Source: an uncultured Bacteroidales bacterium
GTDB lineage: Bacteria > Bacteroidota > Bacteroidia > Bacteroidales > UBA932
NCBI GenBank assembly: GCA_945487035.1
Contig: CALYTI010000006.1
Span: 32,196-96,195, forward strand
DNA: 64,000 bases
Direction: 5' to 3'
The notes under the pieces were generated by a model, which was not told the DNA's origin, did no database searches, and saw only the letters and a list, made by a program, of their open reading frames with translations. Shown here one piece after another: positions 35,417 through 45,400 of the stretch. Made by a program: the position numbers and the translations under genes. Position 1 is the first letter of the stretch. Each line of letters opens with the position of its first letter.

Positions 35417-36433
35417 ATGATGAATTCGTTTTTGTTTGATTCCAAGTTCATCATCGACGGACTGCCGATGGAACTTACACCACGCCAGATTCTCGGCGGG
35501 AACCAGTGCACATACCCTTCGGAAAGCATAGTTGACGAAAGTCTGGACCCTTCCGTGGGCATTTTCGAACTGGATGAAAACAGGCTCCGGGACTATCTCG
35601 CCCTGGTGCTCAAGCAGAGTTCACGCAAACTGCTGTTCCCTTTTGCAGGAGAGTACGCCCGCACCCGGGTGGCCTTGGCTCTGCTGGACGCTATATGGAC
35701 CAAAGGCCATTTCGTGCTTGAAGATTTGTTCCTTAGCGCCAATTGGCATTGGGCTGATAAAGGCGTAGGCTCTATGGCTGCCCTGTATGAGAGCGTATCC
35801 AGCCTTGCCGACTATGCGACAGACCTGTACCTTCAGATAGGGGAGTCTTCAATAAATGAAGGTGAACCATGCATCGAAGTCAAAGTCGCTGTGCCCGAGA
35901 GTGAAAGGGCCTTGCCTTCCCGTCTTGAGGGCGATGCGGACAGCTGGCTGATATATGTCCCTTTCGATACCTCCGAATACAAGCTTGGAGGCTCCCTGCT
36001 CTCGCAGGCTCTCGGCGTTGTGGGAGGTCCGGCCCCCAAGGTTGAAGATACGGGCTATTTCGGAGACTGCTTTGAGGTGGTCCGCGAATTTGTCGAGGAC
36101 GGAGTGGCCATCTCCGGATGCACAGTGGGGGACGGAGGACTGATGGCGGCTCTGGACAGTATGTGCCGGGATGGAGTGGGAATTGATGCCGACATCTCGG
36201 ATATATGCCGCGCAGCCGGCGATACGGACCCGGTGAGGGTGTTGTTCTCGGAGATTCCGGGAGTCCTGTTCCAGATAAGGGACTCCGACTTCGACTATGT
36301 GGATGCCGAGCTGCTGCTTCAGGATGTATTGTATTTCCCTCTTGGACATCCTCGTACGGTCAGTTCAGAGTTGAAGATTATTTCCAGCCGGAAAACCGCC
36401 ATCGGTAACATACTCGAAGCCTTGATGCGCTAA
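35417..36433 (+). CDS. Stand-alone protein resembling the C-terminal AIR-synthase domain of PurL
   Basis: 338 aa (MM at the start, so 35420 is also possible). The central and C-terminal part resembles AIRS_C of PurL/PurM-type enzymes: the VGGPAPKVEDTGYF region, FEVVREFVEDGVAISGC, and VGDGGLMAALDSMCRDGVGI, which matches the DGG-L-ALA-M segment of PurL. LFSEIPGVLFQIRDSD continues it. The N-terminal ~150 residues look divergent, and the ATP-binding and glutaminase regions of PurL are absent. It is therefore not a complete purine enzyme. I recall similar proteins in Bacteroidales but no known role. Monocistronic, upstream of ppdK. Confidence 0.65.
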   Translation: MMNSFLFDSKFIIDGLPMELTPRQILGGNQCTYPSESIVDESLDPSVGIFELDENRLRDYLALVLKQSSRKLLFPFAGEYARTRVALALLDAIWTKGHFVLEDLFLSANWHWADKGVGSMAALYESVSSLADYATDLYLQIGESSINEGEPCIEVKVAVPESERALPSRLEGDADSWLIYVPFDTSEYKLGGSLLSQALGVVGGPAPKVEDTGYFGDCFEVVREFVEDGVAISGCTVGDGGLMAALDSMCRDGVGIDADISDICRAAGDTDPVRVLFSEIPGVLFQIRDSDFDYVDAELLLQDVLYFPLGHPRTVSSELKIISSRKTAIGNILEALMR

Positions 36434-36434
36434 G

Positions 36435-36466
36435 TTTGTCATTGTCGGATTTTTTCAGTACCTTCG
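36435..36466 (+). promoter_or_regulatory. Promoter for ppdK
   Basis: TTTG (36435-36438) and TACCTTCG (36459-36466, one mismatch) are separated by 20 nt. It predicts an AU-rich leader of about 37 nt. Confidence 0.5.
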
Positions 36467-36508
36467 CGCTCCGTTAACCGCTAACAATATTCTATATCTA
36501 TATTAATT

Positions 36509-39235
36509 ATGGCAGAAACAAAAAAGAGAGTCTATCGCTTCGGTGGCAAGACCGCTGAGGGTGACGGATCTATGAGAGAGCTCCTTGGAGGAAAGGGAGC
36601 CAACCTTGCTGAGATGAGCAAGCTCGGAATGCCGGTTCCGGCAGGTTTTACCATTACAACAGAGTGCTGCGCTGAGTACTATGCTCTCGGCGGAGGCTAT
36701 TCTGAGGAGCTTAAGGCAGAGGTTGCCGAGGCCCTTGCAGCTACTGAGAAGCTGATGGGCAAGAAGTTCGGTGACACCAAGGACCCGCTCCTGGTAAGTT
36801 GCCGTTCCGGTGCGAGAAGCAGTATGCCTGGTATGATGGATACCATCCTGAATATCGGTCTTTGCTCCGCAACCCTTCCGGGAATGATTGAGAAAACCGG
36901 AAATCCACGTTTCGTATATGACGCTTACCGCCGTCTCATTATGATGTATTCTGACGTCGTTATGGAGAAGGCAGAGGGTATCGAGCCGGCAGACGGCCAG
37001 GGTATCCGCCAGCAGCTCGACCGTATGATGTGCGAGCTCAAGGAGGCAAAGGGCTACAAGTCTGATACAGAGATTACTGCAGACGAGCTCAAGGACCTCT
37101 GCGACAAGTTCAAGGTACGCGTAAAGGAAGTTCTCGGAGTAGAATTCCCTGATACGGCCGAGGCTCAGCTTTGGGGCTCCATCGGCGGCGTATTCAAGAG
37201 CTGGAACGGAAAGCGTGCAATCGCTTACCGCCGCATCGAAAAGATTCCTGATGACTGGGGTACAGCAGTGAACGTACAGTCTATGGTATTCGGCAATATG
37301 GGACCTACTTCAGCTACAGGCGTGGCATTCAGCCGCAACCCTGCGACCGGTGACAACAAGTTCTACGGCGAGTGGCTTATCAATGCCCAGGGCGAGGACG
37401 TTGTTGCAGGTATCCGTACTCCAAACCCTCTCAACGAGGCTACCAAGACCGAGCATAACAAGCACCTCGAGAGCCTTGAGACCGCAATGCCTGAGGTATA
37501 TGCAGAGCTCGACGGCATCCGCAAGCGTCTTGAGGAGCACTTCCACGATATGCAGGACATCGAGTTCACCATCCAGGACAAGCAGCTCTATATGCTCCAG
37601 TGCCGCATCGGCAAGCGTACAGGTATCGCTGCCCTCCAGATGGCTATGGATATGCTCGACGAGGGAATGATTGACGAGAAGACCGCTGTAATGCGTGTTT
37701 CTCCTTCACAGCTCGACGAGATTCTTCACCCTATCCTCGACCCGTCTTCCGAGAAGAAGGCAGAGGTTGTTGCAAAGGGTCTTCCTGCATCACCGGGCGG
37801 AGCAGTGGGAACCATCGTATTTACCTCCGAGGCAGCTATGGAAGCTGCTGCCGCAGGAAAGAAGACCATCCTCATCCGTGAGGAGACCTCTCCTGAGGAC
37901 ATCGAGGGAATGCGCGCATCTTCAGGTATCCTCACCACCCGCGGAGGTATGACCTCACACGCTGCTCTCGTTGCACGCGGATGGGGCAAGTGCTGCATCG
38001 TTGGTTGCGAGGCAATGAAGATTGATTTCGAAAACAAGAAGGTTTCCTTCGCAGGTTGCGACAAGACATTCTCCGAGGGTGACTGGATTTCCCTCAATGG
38101 TGCAAAGGGTGCTGTTTACGGTTCCAAGATTGACACTATGGATGCATCCGAGAATCCTCTCTTCATCCGCTTCATGAGCATAGTCGACAAGTTCCGCCGT
38201 CTCGGCATCCGTACCAATGCTGATACACCTGAGGATGCCCAGCGTGCACTTCAGTTCGGCGCAGAGGGTATCGGACTTTTCCGTATCGAGCATATGTTCT
38301 ACGGCAGGAACAGCGAGACTCCTCTCGCAAAGCTCCGCAAGATGATTATGTGCGACACCGATGAGGAGCGTCGTGCCGCTCTTCTTGAGCTTGAGCCATT
38401 CATCAAGGCTTCCGTAAAGGCTACTATGAAGATTATGGACGGCAAGCCGGTTGTATTCCGTCTTCTCGATCCGCCTCTCCACGAGTTCGTACCTAAGAGC
38501 GAGGACAAGAGGGCTGAGCTTGCAAAGGACCTTGGCGTGAGCGTAGAGGAAGTTGACAAGCGTGGCGAGAATCTCCACGAGGTCAACCCTATGATGGGTC
38601 ACCGCGGAGTACGTCTGCATGTGACATATCCTCTTATCGCAGAGACCCAGTACCGTGCCATCTTTACTGCTGCTGCAGAGCTCAAGGGCGAGGGTCTGAA
38701 TCCTCAGCCTGAGATTATGATTCCTGTGACCGTATCTGCACGCGAGCTCGAGTTCCAGAAGGCTTACTGCGAGAAGGTTCGTCTCGAGGTGGAGGCTCAG
38801 TTCCATATGACCATCGACTACCACTTCGGTACCATGATTGAAATCCCTCGCGCAGCCCTTACCGCTGACCGTATGGCCCGCACTGCAGAGTTCTTCAGCT
38901 TCGGTACCAACGACCTTACCCAGATGACCTTCGGCTTCAGCCGTGACGATGTGGGAACCTTTATGGGAGACTACCTTGGCAATAAGATTCTCGATGCTGA
39001 TCCGTTCCAGACCATCGATGTCAAGGGTGTGGGCAAGCTCGTAGAGCACGGAGTGAACGCAGGACGCAGCAAGAGGCCTGGCCTTATGTGCGGTATCTGC
39101 GGTGAGCACGGAGGAGACCCTGATTCCATCAACTTCTTCAACAGAATCGGTCTCGATTATGTCAGCTGCTCTCCATTCCGCGTGCCTATCGCACGTCTCG
39201 CAGCGGCACAGGCAGCCATCAAGCAGAATGCATAG
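36509..39235 (+). CDS. ppdK: Pyruvate, phosphate dikinase
   Basis: 908 aa. The N-terminal ATP-grasp domain starts at VYRFGGKTAEGDGSMRELLGGKGANLAEM. The phosphohistidine domain has GGMTSHAALVARGWGKCC with the catalytic His. The C-terminal PEP/pyruvate barrel ends in the catalytic Cys region MCGICGEHGGDP. It interconverts ATP, Pi and pyruvate with AMP, PPi and PEP, and serves PPi-linked glycolysis in anaerobes. Codon use is strongly biased to a few codons, as in the groEL region, suggesting high expression. A hairpin terminator follows 22 nt after the stop. Confidence 0.97.
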   Translation: MAETKKRVYRFGGKTAEGDGSMRELLGGKGANLAEMSKLGMPVPAGFTITTECCAEYYALGGGYSEELKAEVAEALAATEKLMGKKFGDTKDPLLVSCRSGARSSMPGMMDTILNIGLCSATLPGMIEKTGNPRFVYDAYRRLIMMYSDVVMEKAEGIEPADGQGIRQQLDRMMCELKEAKGYKSDTEITADELKDLCDKFKVRVKEVLGVEFPDTAEAQLWGSIGGVFKSWNGKRAIAYRRIEKIPDDWGTAVNVQSMVFGNMGPTSATGVAFSRNPATGDNKFYGEWLINAQGEDVVAGIRTPNPLNEATKTEHNKHLESLETAMPEVYAELDGIRKRLEEHFHDMQDIEFTIQDKQLYMLQCRIGKRTGIAALQMAMDMLDEGMIDEKTAVMRVSPSQLDEILHPILDPSSEKKAEVVAKGLPASPGGAVGTIVFTSEAAMEAAAAGKKTILIREETSPEDIEGMRASSGILTTRGGMTSHAALVARGWGKCCIVGCEAMKIDFENKKVSFAGCDKTFSEGDWISLNGAKGAVYGSKIDTMDASENPLFIRFMSIVDKFRRLGIRTNADTPEDAQRALQFGAEGIGLFRIEHMFYGRNSETPLAKLRKMIMCDTDEERRAALLELEPFIKASVKATMKIMDGKPVVFRLLDPPLHEFVPKSEDKRAELAKDLGVSVEEVDKRGENLHEVNPMMGHRGVRLHVTYPLIAETQYRAIFTAAAELKGEGLNPQPEIMIPVTVSARELEFQKAYCEKVRLEVEAQFHMTIDYHFGTMIEIPRAALTADRMARTAEFFSFGTNDLTQMTFGFSRDDVGTFMGDYLGNKILDADPFQTIDVKGVGKLVEHGVNAGRSKRPGLMCGICGEHGGDPDSINFFNRIGLDYVSCSPFRVPIARLAAAQAAIKQNA

Positions 39236-39256
39236 ATTATAATTTATGAAGAAAAT

Positions 39257-39283
39257 GAGGGTGCTGTTTGCGCCCTCTTTTTT
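39257..39283 (+). terminator. ppdK terminator
   Basis: GAGGGTGC pairs with GCGCCCTC (one T-G wobble), loop TGTTT, then TTTTTT. Confidence 0.85.
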
Positions 39284-39729
39284 GCTTTTCCCCACGGCGG
39301 TAAGAGAGCGTCCGATGGTCTGGAGAGCGGTCTGAGGGAGGTGGTCGCTTTCCCGATGTGATGGATGAGGAGGGGGTAGTATGTGAGGCACGCGGAGGGC
39401 CTGCTTACGGGATTTTAACCTCAAGATGTGTACCGTCGCCGAAGTCCCCAGCTTGTTGTGGCTGCAGTCCGTGCGCAAAAACGGCCTTCCTGCGCACCGA
39501 ATGCATTTTTTTCAAGTTGGTGCGCAAAATCGACCTTTCTGCGCACCGATTCCGCTACGCTACATCCCTGCCTCCGCCGTCGCGCTAAGGCGCGATGGGA
39601 CCACATGCCTGATTTTTTTACAGGAGAGAGGCCTCTGGTGTACAAACCGATGCCAGTCTCATCTCACTTTGTCAATAACTGTTTCTTCGGATGCTTACGA
39701 TTTGATAAGTGTTTTTTTTAGAAGCTGTG
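39284..39729. other. 446-nt intergenic region without a convincing gene
   Basis: Between the ppdK terminator and the regulator gene. Short open frames exist on both strands but have no recognisable product and poor composition. The only clear structure is the pair of palindromic repeats at 39471-39549. No tRNA or promoter consensus was found. Confidence 0.6.
39471..39549. repeat. Two 30-bp direct repeats, each internally palindromic
   Basis: 39471-39500 and 39520-39549 agree at 27 of 30 positions. Each starts GTGCGCA and has TGCGCAC 13 nt later, so each can form a 7-bp stem. They share the trailing CGA and are separated by 19 nt of unrelated sequence. It resembles a small REP-like or protein-binding element. 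Confidence 0.85.
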
Positions 39730-42309
39730 CTACTTCCTGTGTGATCTGCGGTAGGCCAGCGGGGAGTCGCCGGTTTTGGCTCTGAAGCGGGTGCTGAAGT
39801 AGCGTGGCGTGGAGTAGCCCACTTTGTCGGCGATTTCAGCTACGCTCAAATCGGTTTCTGCGAGCAGCTGCTTGGCCCTCTCCATACGTTTGCTTTCTAT
39901 GTATTCTCCTATGCCGGTGTCGTAGGTGCTCTTGACCTTGGTGTAGAGCGTTGCGCGGCTCATAGCAAGAGCTGCACAGATGTCATTCACATTCAGGTTG
40001 TTGTCTTCCAGGTGCTCGTCGATGTATTTCTCGAATTTACTGATGAACTGGAAGTCCTTGGCCCTCATTTCTCTTTGCATTGCCTCGCGGGTCCTTTTCT
40101 GTACATAGATGGCCAGCAATACGAGAATGGCAACAGTAGTAAGCAGGTACACTATGAGCATAAGCGTGGACGAGTACCAGGGTCTTTTGACTCTCACTTC
40201 AGCCACTTTTTGAGCTTCGCTCCATTGGCCTCTGCTCTGTTGGTATGACACTTCCACAGTGTAGTTGCCCGGTTTCAAAGTAGGAATGCTGACATTGTCC
40301 TCATATGACTCAATCTCAAAAGAGGAAGGACCGCTGATGAGATATTTGTATGCCATTTTTTCAAGAGGGTCTGCTCCCTGGACGGAAATGCGTATTCCGA
40401 AGTTCTTGAAATCGTATGGAAGTTTTACGAGCTCGTTCCTGGAAGTGATATTGCTGCCTTCGACTGTAAGATCATGCAGGGAAATGCACCGGTTGATTTC
40501 ATCCCCGGTAAAAACATCCTCAGTATTCCTTATTTCCAACAGTCCTGCCGTGCCGCCTAGATAGATTGTCCCTTTATCGGAAACAGCGCTGGTCTTAAGC
40601 TCATTCGCAAACACACCCATATTCTCTCCAATCAGTTTGAAGACGCCATTGTTCAGATAGAACAGTGAATTGTCTGCTCCTATCCATAGACTGCCTTCCC
40701 GGGTGCTGCATAGTTCGGTAATCCGGTTGAGGAGTCCCGTGTTCATTTCTGTGGACTCGCGACTGGCAAAATCGAAACAAAACAGACCGTTGTTAGTGCC
40801 GTAGAAAGCAAGGCTGTCTATGCAGGCTAGAGAGTTGATGGCTTCCCCTTTTTCTCGAGAGTCATACAGCAGGTTGAGACACTTGTTTTCCAAATCAATC
40901 TCAAAGATGCCGTCCCGGCAGTAGGTATATCGGTCTCCGTATTTTCCATCAATGCCTTTTAGGTCCTTTGCATGGTCGATGCTGTTGTCTTTCAGCATTG
41001 TAAAACTGCCTGTCTTTGGGTCATGCAGATAGTGGTTGTCTGCAAAGAGTATCACCCTGCCGTCAGGGAGCCTGTGTGATGTCGGTGCATTTCCGTACAG
41101 GCATTCCCTCGCGTTAACCTGTTTGTTTACGATAATCAGAGGTCTTTTGTTGCCGGTATGCCTGTTCAGAACGAAATAGCCCTGATTGTAGCCGCAAATC
41201 AGAAGGTGATCCTTGTCATAATCGCATATGCTGGTAATCTTCATTCCCTGAGTACTGGCAATGGAGACAGGGCCATCCTTGTCCATTCTCAACAATCCGC
41301 CTCCGTCACTTCCTATATATATGTATCCGTCTTCGGAATTGCATATGGTATTGATGATATCCTTTGGAAGATATGAAACTACCGGAGCCTGTTTCAAAGC
41401 TGTTACTCCGAAGTACACCCCTCCTATCCAGATAGTGTTCAGGGGGTCCTTGTAAATGCAGGTGACAGAAGTCGGAACTTCGGTGCCCGGGTTCATAACT
41501 ATGCCTTCATATAGGCTGCTGGTGATTCCGGTTCTCGGATCCATTATCATAATGCCGCTGCCGTCAGTTCCCAGCCATAATGCCCCGTCAATGACTGCGG
41601 AAGACAGAATCAAATCCCTGGTCAGTCCTTTTTCTCCAGCCGGATAATACTGGGAGATGTTGAACAGGTCAAGATCGTATATCAGCACTCCCTCTCCCAG
41701 AATGCAAAGCACAAGCGTGCTTCCCATCTTGCTGGAAGTCATAATAGTCTTACCTTCAATAAACGGAAGGCTCAGTTTCTTTTCATTGCCGTCCTCAAGG
41801 ATGGTGATTCCTTGCCGCTTATCCACGAATATCAGTTTGTCCTCATATTCAAAGATGTTGCAGTAGTCGGTCCAAATGCTGCTGTTGCCCTTGCTGAAGA
41901 CAGCGTTGCTTTTGTCATATCTGGCTATTCCCTCGTGAGTGCCCAGATATATTATGCCGTTCTTTTCATAGATACAGGTAGCTGCGGTTGTGCTTATGCT
42001 TTCGAAGGAATCTCGCTGTTTGTCATACCGGGATACCCCCTGCTCTGTCAATACCCACAATATGTCATCACTGTCGCAATATAGGCTGCTGATGGTGCAA
42101 TTCATAAAACTGCGCATCCTGTTGTTCCTGTATTCATTCAGGCCGAACCTGGTTCCTATCCAGACGGAACCGTAGTTGTCGTATTGAACGCAGGTCACGC
42201 TAACCTGCGAAAGTCCGCTTTCTATTCCTATTCGCTTCCCATAATAGTTCTGTGCCTCTATGACTAATGAGATACAGACAAAAATGGATGTCAACAGATA
42301 TTTTTTCAT
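39730..42309 (-). CDS. Membrane-anchored propeller/Y_Y_Y/AraC-type regulator without kinase domains
   Basis: 859 aa from the ATG at 42309 (MKKYLLTSIFVCISLVIEAQ, a signal peptide); a TTG at 42327 is rejected. The periplasmic part consists of regulator-propeller repeats (SVWIGTRFGLNEYRN, GALWLGTDGSGIMIMDP, GSLWIGADNSLFYL) and a Y_Y_Y domain (PTLKPGNYTVEVSYQ). One membrane helix follows (about 714-736), and the cytoplasmic part is only an AraC HTH (about 755-859). The histidine kinase and receiver domains of hybrid two-component systems are missing. It probably senses an oligosaccharide and activates the divergent PUL directly (inference). Confidence 0.9.
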   Translation of the reverse strand: MKKYLLTSIFVCISLVIEAQNYYGKRIGIESGLSQVSVTCVQYDNYGSVWIGTRFGLNEYRNNRMRSFMNCTISSLYCDSDDILWVLTEQGVSRYDKQRDSFESISTTAATCIYEKNGIIYLGTHEGIARYDKSNAVFSKGNSSIWTDYCNIFEYEDKLIFVDKRQGITILEDGNEKKLSLPFIEGKTIMTSSKMGSTLVLCILGEGVLIYDLDLFNISQYYPAGEKGLTRDLILSSAVIDGALWLGTDGSGIMIMDPRTGITSSLYEGIVMNPGTEVPTSVTCIYKDPLNTIWIGGVYFGVTALKQAPVVSYLPKDIINTICNSEDGYIYIGSDGGGLLRMDKDGPVSIASTQGMKITSICDYDKDHLLICGYNQGYFVLNRHTGNKRPLIIVNKQVNARECLYGNAPTSHRLPDGRVILFADNHYLHDPKTGSFTMLKDNSIDHAKDLKGIDGKYGDRYTYCRDGIFEIDLENKCLNLLYDSREKGEAINSLACIDSLAFYGTNNGLFCFDFASRESTEMNTGLLNRITELCSTREGSLWIGADNSLFYLNNGVFKLIGENMGVFANELKTSAVSDKGTIYLGGTAGLLEIRNTEDVFTGDEINRCISLHDLTVEGSNITSRNELVKLPYDFKNFGIRISVQGADPLEKMAYKYLISGPSSFEIESYEDNVSIPTLKPGNYTVEVSYQQSRGQWSEAQKVAEVRVKRPWYSSTLMLIVYLLTTVAILVLLAIYVQKRTREAMQREMRAKDFQFISKFEKYIDEHLEDNNLNVNDICAALAMSRATLYTKVKSTYDTGIGEYIESKRMERAKQLLAETDLSVAEIADKVGYSTPRYFSTRFRAKTGDSPLAYRRSHRK

Positions 42310-42329
42310 ACTTCGTTTGATTGACAAGA

Positions 42330-42337
42330 CAAAAATA
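42330..42337 (-). promoter_or_regulatory. -7 box for the PUL regulator
   Basis: The minus strand reads TATTTTTG, 20 nt before the ATG at 42309. The rest of the 156-nt divergent gap has no perfect plus-strand TAnnTTTG for susC, consistent with activator-dependent expression. Confidence 0.45.
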
Positions 42338-42465
42338 GACTTTTTTTAGATAATTCTCACATACTGTTTCGCTATTTCTTTATGACCTTTGTTTCAAAGG
42401 AAAGCACTAATCAGCCGGGATAATACCAAGACTTTGTTTCGGCATAAACAATAACCGATAGAATC

Positions 42466-45400
42466 ATGAACTACACCCTATTCTGCAGAATTGCCAGATC
42501 GTTTTCGGTGGTACTGTCCCTGTTGGCGTTCACCTTGCCAGCAGCAGCGCAGAACACCAGAACAGTATCGGGAACCGTTGTCGATGAGAGCGGCGTTCCC
42601 GTAATCGGCGCTACTGTTCTCGAGGTCGGGACCCAAAACGGAACGATTACCGATCTTGACGGACAGTTCAGTTTGGAAATTGCCGGGGATGCATTTACCG
42701 TTGCCTGCATCGGCTTCGCAGACCAGACAATTACGGTTGGAAACAAACTGAAGTATCGCATTGTGCTGCGGGAAGATTCCACCTTGCTTGAAGAAACTGT
42801 GGTTACCGCGTTTGCTACCCAGAAGAAAGTAAATGTGACAGGCGCCATCACCGCTGTCAAGGGTGATGAAATCCTGGCCGCTCCGGTAGCAAATGTTTCT
42901 TCTGCTCTTGTCGGTATCACCCCGGGACTCAGTGCTGTGACCGCATCCGGAGAGCCTGGACAAGATGCCGCCGACATTTCCATCCGAGGCATATCTTCCT
43001 ATAATGGCAGCAATTCTCCTCTTATCGTTATAGATGGAATTGAACAGCCTGCAAATCAGGCCATGAGTGTACTTAACGGAATCAATCCTAACGATATACT
43101 CGGCATTTCTGTGCTGAAGGATGCATCTTCGACTGCAGTTTACGGAATCCGTGCCGCGAATGGTGTAATCATAGTCACAACGCGTCGCGGTCAGGCAGGT
43201 GCTCCGAAGGTAAGCTTCTCGGGCAATTTCGGCTTGACGGGAGCGACCAGCTTGCAGAAGGGTCTTTCTTCCTATGAATACGCGCTATTCCGCAACGAAG
43301 CCATACAGAATGAAATAGCAGGTTACGGAAGCACTTCCCTGAGCAACTATCTTTTTACCGAATCGGATTTATGGAAATTCCAGAACAACAGGGATTTCAC
43401 TCCTGAAGAAGTGGCTGCAATGAACCTTACTGACGCCCAGAAACAGCAGCTGCTCAACAGCCCGGCCCTCTATTATGGCTCTTCCGATGCCTATGCCGAG
43501 CTCTTCAGCCGAATCGCTCCACAGTGGCAGGCCAATGTCAGCGTGTCCGGAGGTGCCGAGAGGGTTAAGTACTATGTTTCCCTCAACTATTTCGACCAGC
43601 AGTCAATTATGCACAATGCCGATTATTTCGGGGTGCAGACAGGTTCGAGGTTCCAACGCTACAATGTCAGGGCCAATATTGATGTTGACCTGTTCGAACA
43701 TACTACGCTTTCAGTAAATACCAGCGGGCAGTTCAGCACCAACTCGGGTCCCGGGGTCGGTTCCCTCTACAGCCGTTACAGCGGAATAATGCAGATTATC
43801 TACGAAGGCAATCCTTTCACCAACCGTTCGATGATAATCGATGACAAACTCATCGTGGATTTCGACTATCCCCAGAACTCAGTTCAGGAAGGACTGCGCA
43901 AAAGGACTGACAATGAGATGACGGGAGGTTGGCTTCCCGCTCTTCTCAACAGATCGGTCGGAACGACTACCAGCACACGCGTGGATGTGTCGATGCGCCT
44001 GCGCCACGATATGTCCTATCTTTTGAAGGGCCTTGATTTCCAGACCAGCGTGCGCTATCAGGAAAACTACAGCAAGGTGGCAATACAGTCTTATGCCATC
44101 CCTCAATACACCGTAAGGCGCAGCCTGACCAATCCGAATGAACTTGAGTTCTTCGGAGGAACTGTAGGGGCAGACAGCTATGCATCCGGTTCCTGGGGTG
44201 GAATGCGCGACTTCTATGCCGACGCTACCCTCAACTATCAGGGGAATATCGGAAAACACAACATCGGAGCCCTTCTGCTCGGACGCGCCACCAAGTACAC
44301 GATGCCTTACGACAGTTTCAATACACCTAGCGGTCTTATAGGCACTTCAGCCCGTTTCACTTACGATTATGACACCCGTTATCTGCTGGAACTCAACTTT
44401 GCATATAACGGAACGGAGAACTTTGCAGCAGGTCACCGCTTCGGATTCTTCCCGGCCGCCTCGGTAGGTTATGTCATTTCCAATGAACCTTGGTTCAAGC
44501 AGAATCCTTACTTTACCTTCTTCAAAGTCCGCGCAAGCTACGGACTGGTGGGTAATGATCAGATTGGTGGAAAGAGATACCTGTATCTCCCGGGAACATT
44601 CTCGACCAATCTCGGTCCCGGCAACTTCAATTCCATTGTTCCGGGAGAGTCCGCTTCTATAGGAGGCAACTATTATCAGTTCGGGACCAGCACAACGGGA
44701 ATGAATACAATATATTACGGTTCAGCAGAAGGTGCTCTCGGAAATGAGGATGTGACCTGGGAGAAATCCAAAAAGGCAAGCGCCGGAGTCGAACTCAAAT
44801 TCTTTGATAACAGGCTCTACTTCACCGGCGATTATTTCTACGAGGACAGAACCGATATCCTTACTACTCTCGGTGTGATTCCTGTAACCTTCGGAGTGCC
44901 GAGTTGGAATACCGCCGCTGTAAATGTCGGAGAGGTTACCAACAGGGGATTCGAACTGGTTCTCGGATGGGAAGACAAAGTCGGAGACTTCAGATACTAT
45001 GTTGAAGGCAATGTCACCTATGCCAAGAATATCATAGAGTATATGGCTGAAGCTCCGAATCCATACGAGTGGATGAACCAGACCGGCCACAGCATAGGCC
45101 AGTACTACGGCTACAAGACGGACGGTTTCTACAATACCCTCGAGGAACTCAACAACAGGCCATTCTTCCAGCCTTCCGCCAACAATGTCACCCTTGGAGA
45201 CGTCAAGTATCTTGACCTCAACGGTGACGGCATTGTCAACAGCAAGGATATGGGCCCAATCGGTTACCCTAACCGTCCTATGATGAATTTCGGAGGAAAA
45301 ATCGGTTTTAGCTACAAGGGATTTGACGTGAAGATGGTTCTTTCCGGCACCGCAATGGGTACCTATTACATCTCCCGCATCACCAGCCCGTTCTTCAAGA

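Noticed and set aside
37955..39478. 507-codon open frame antisense to ppdK
   Set aside because: It mirrors the strongly biased codons of ppdK, starts in the intergenic region, and has no recognisable domain.
39358..39721. Short open frames in the ppdK-regulator gap
   Set aside because: They run through the palindromic repeats, have unnatural composition, and no start signals.
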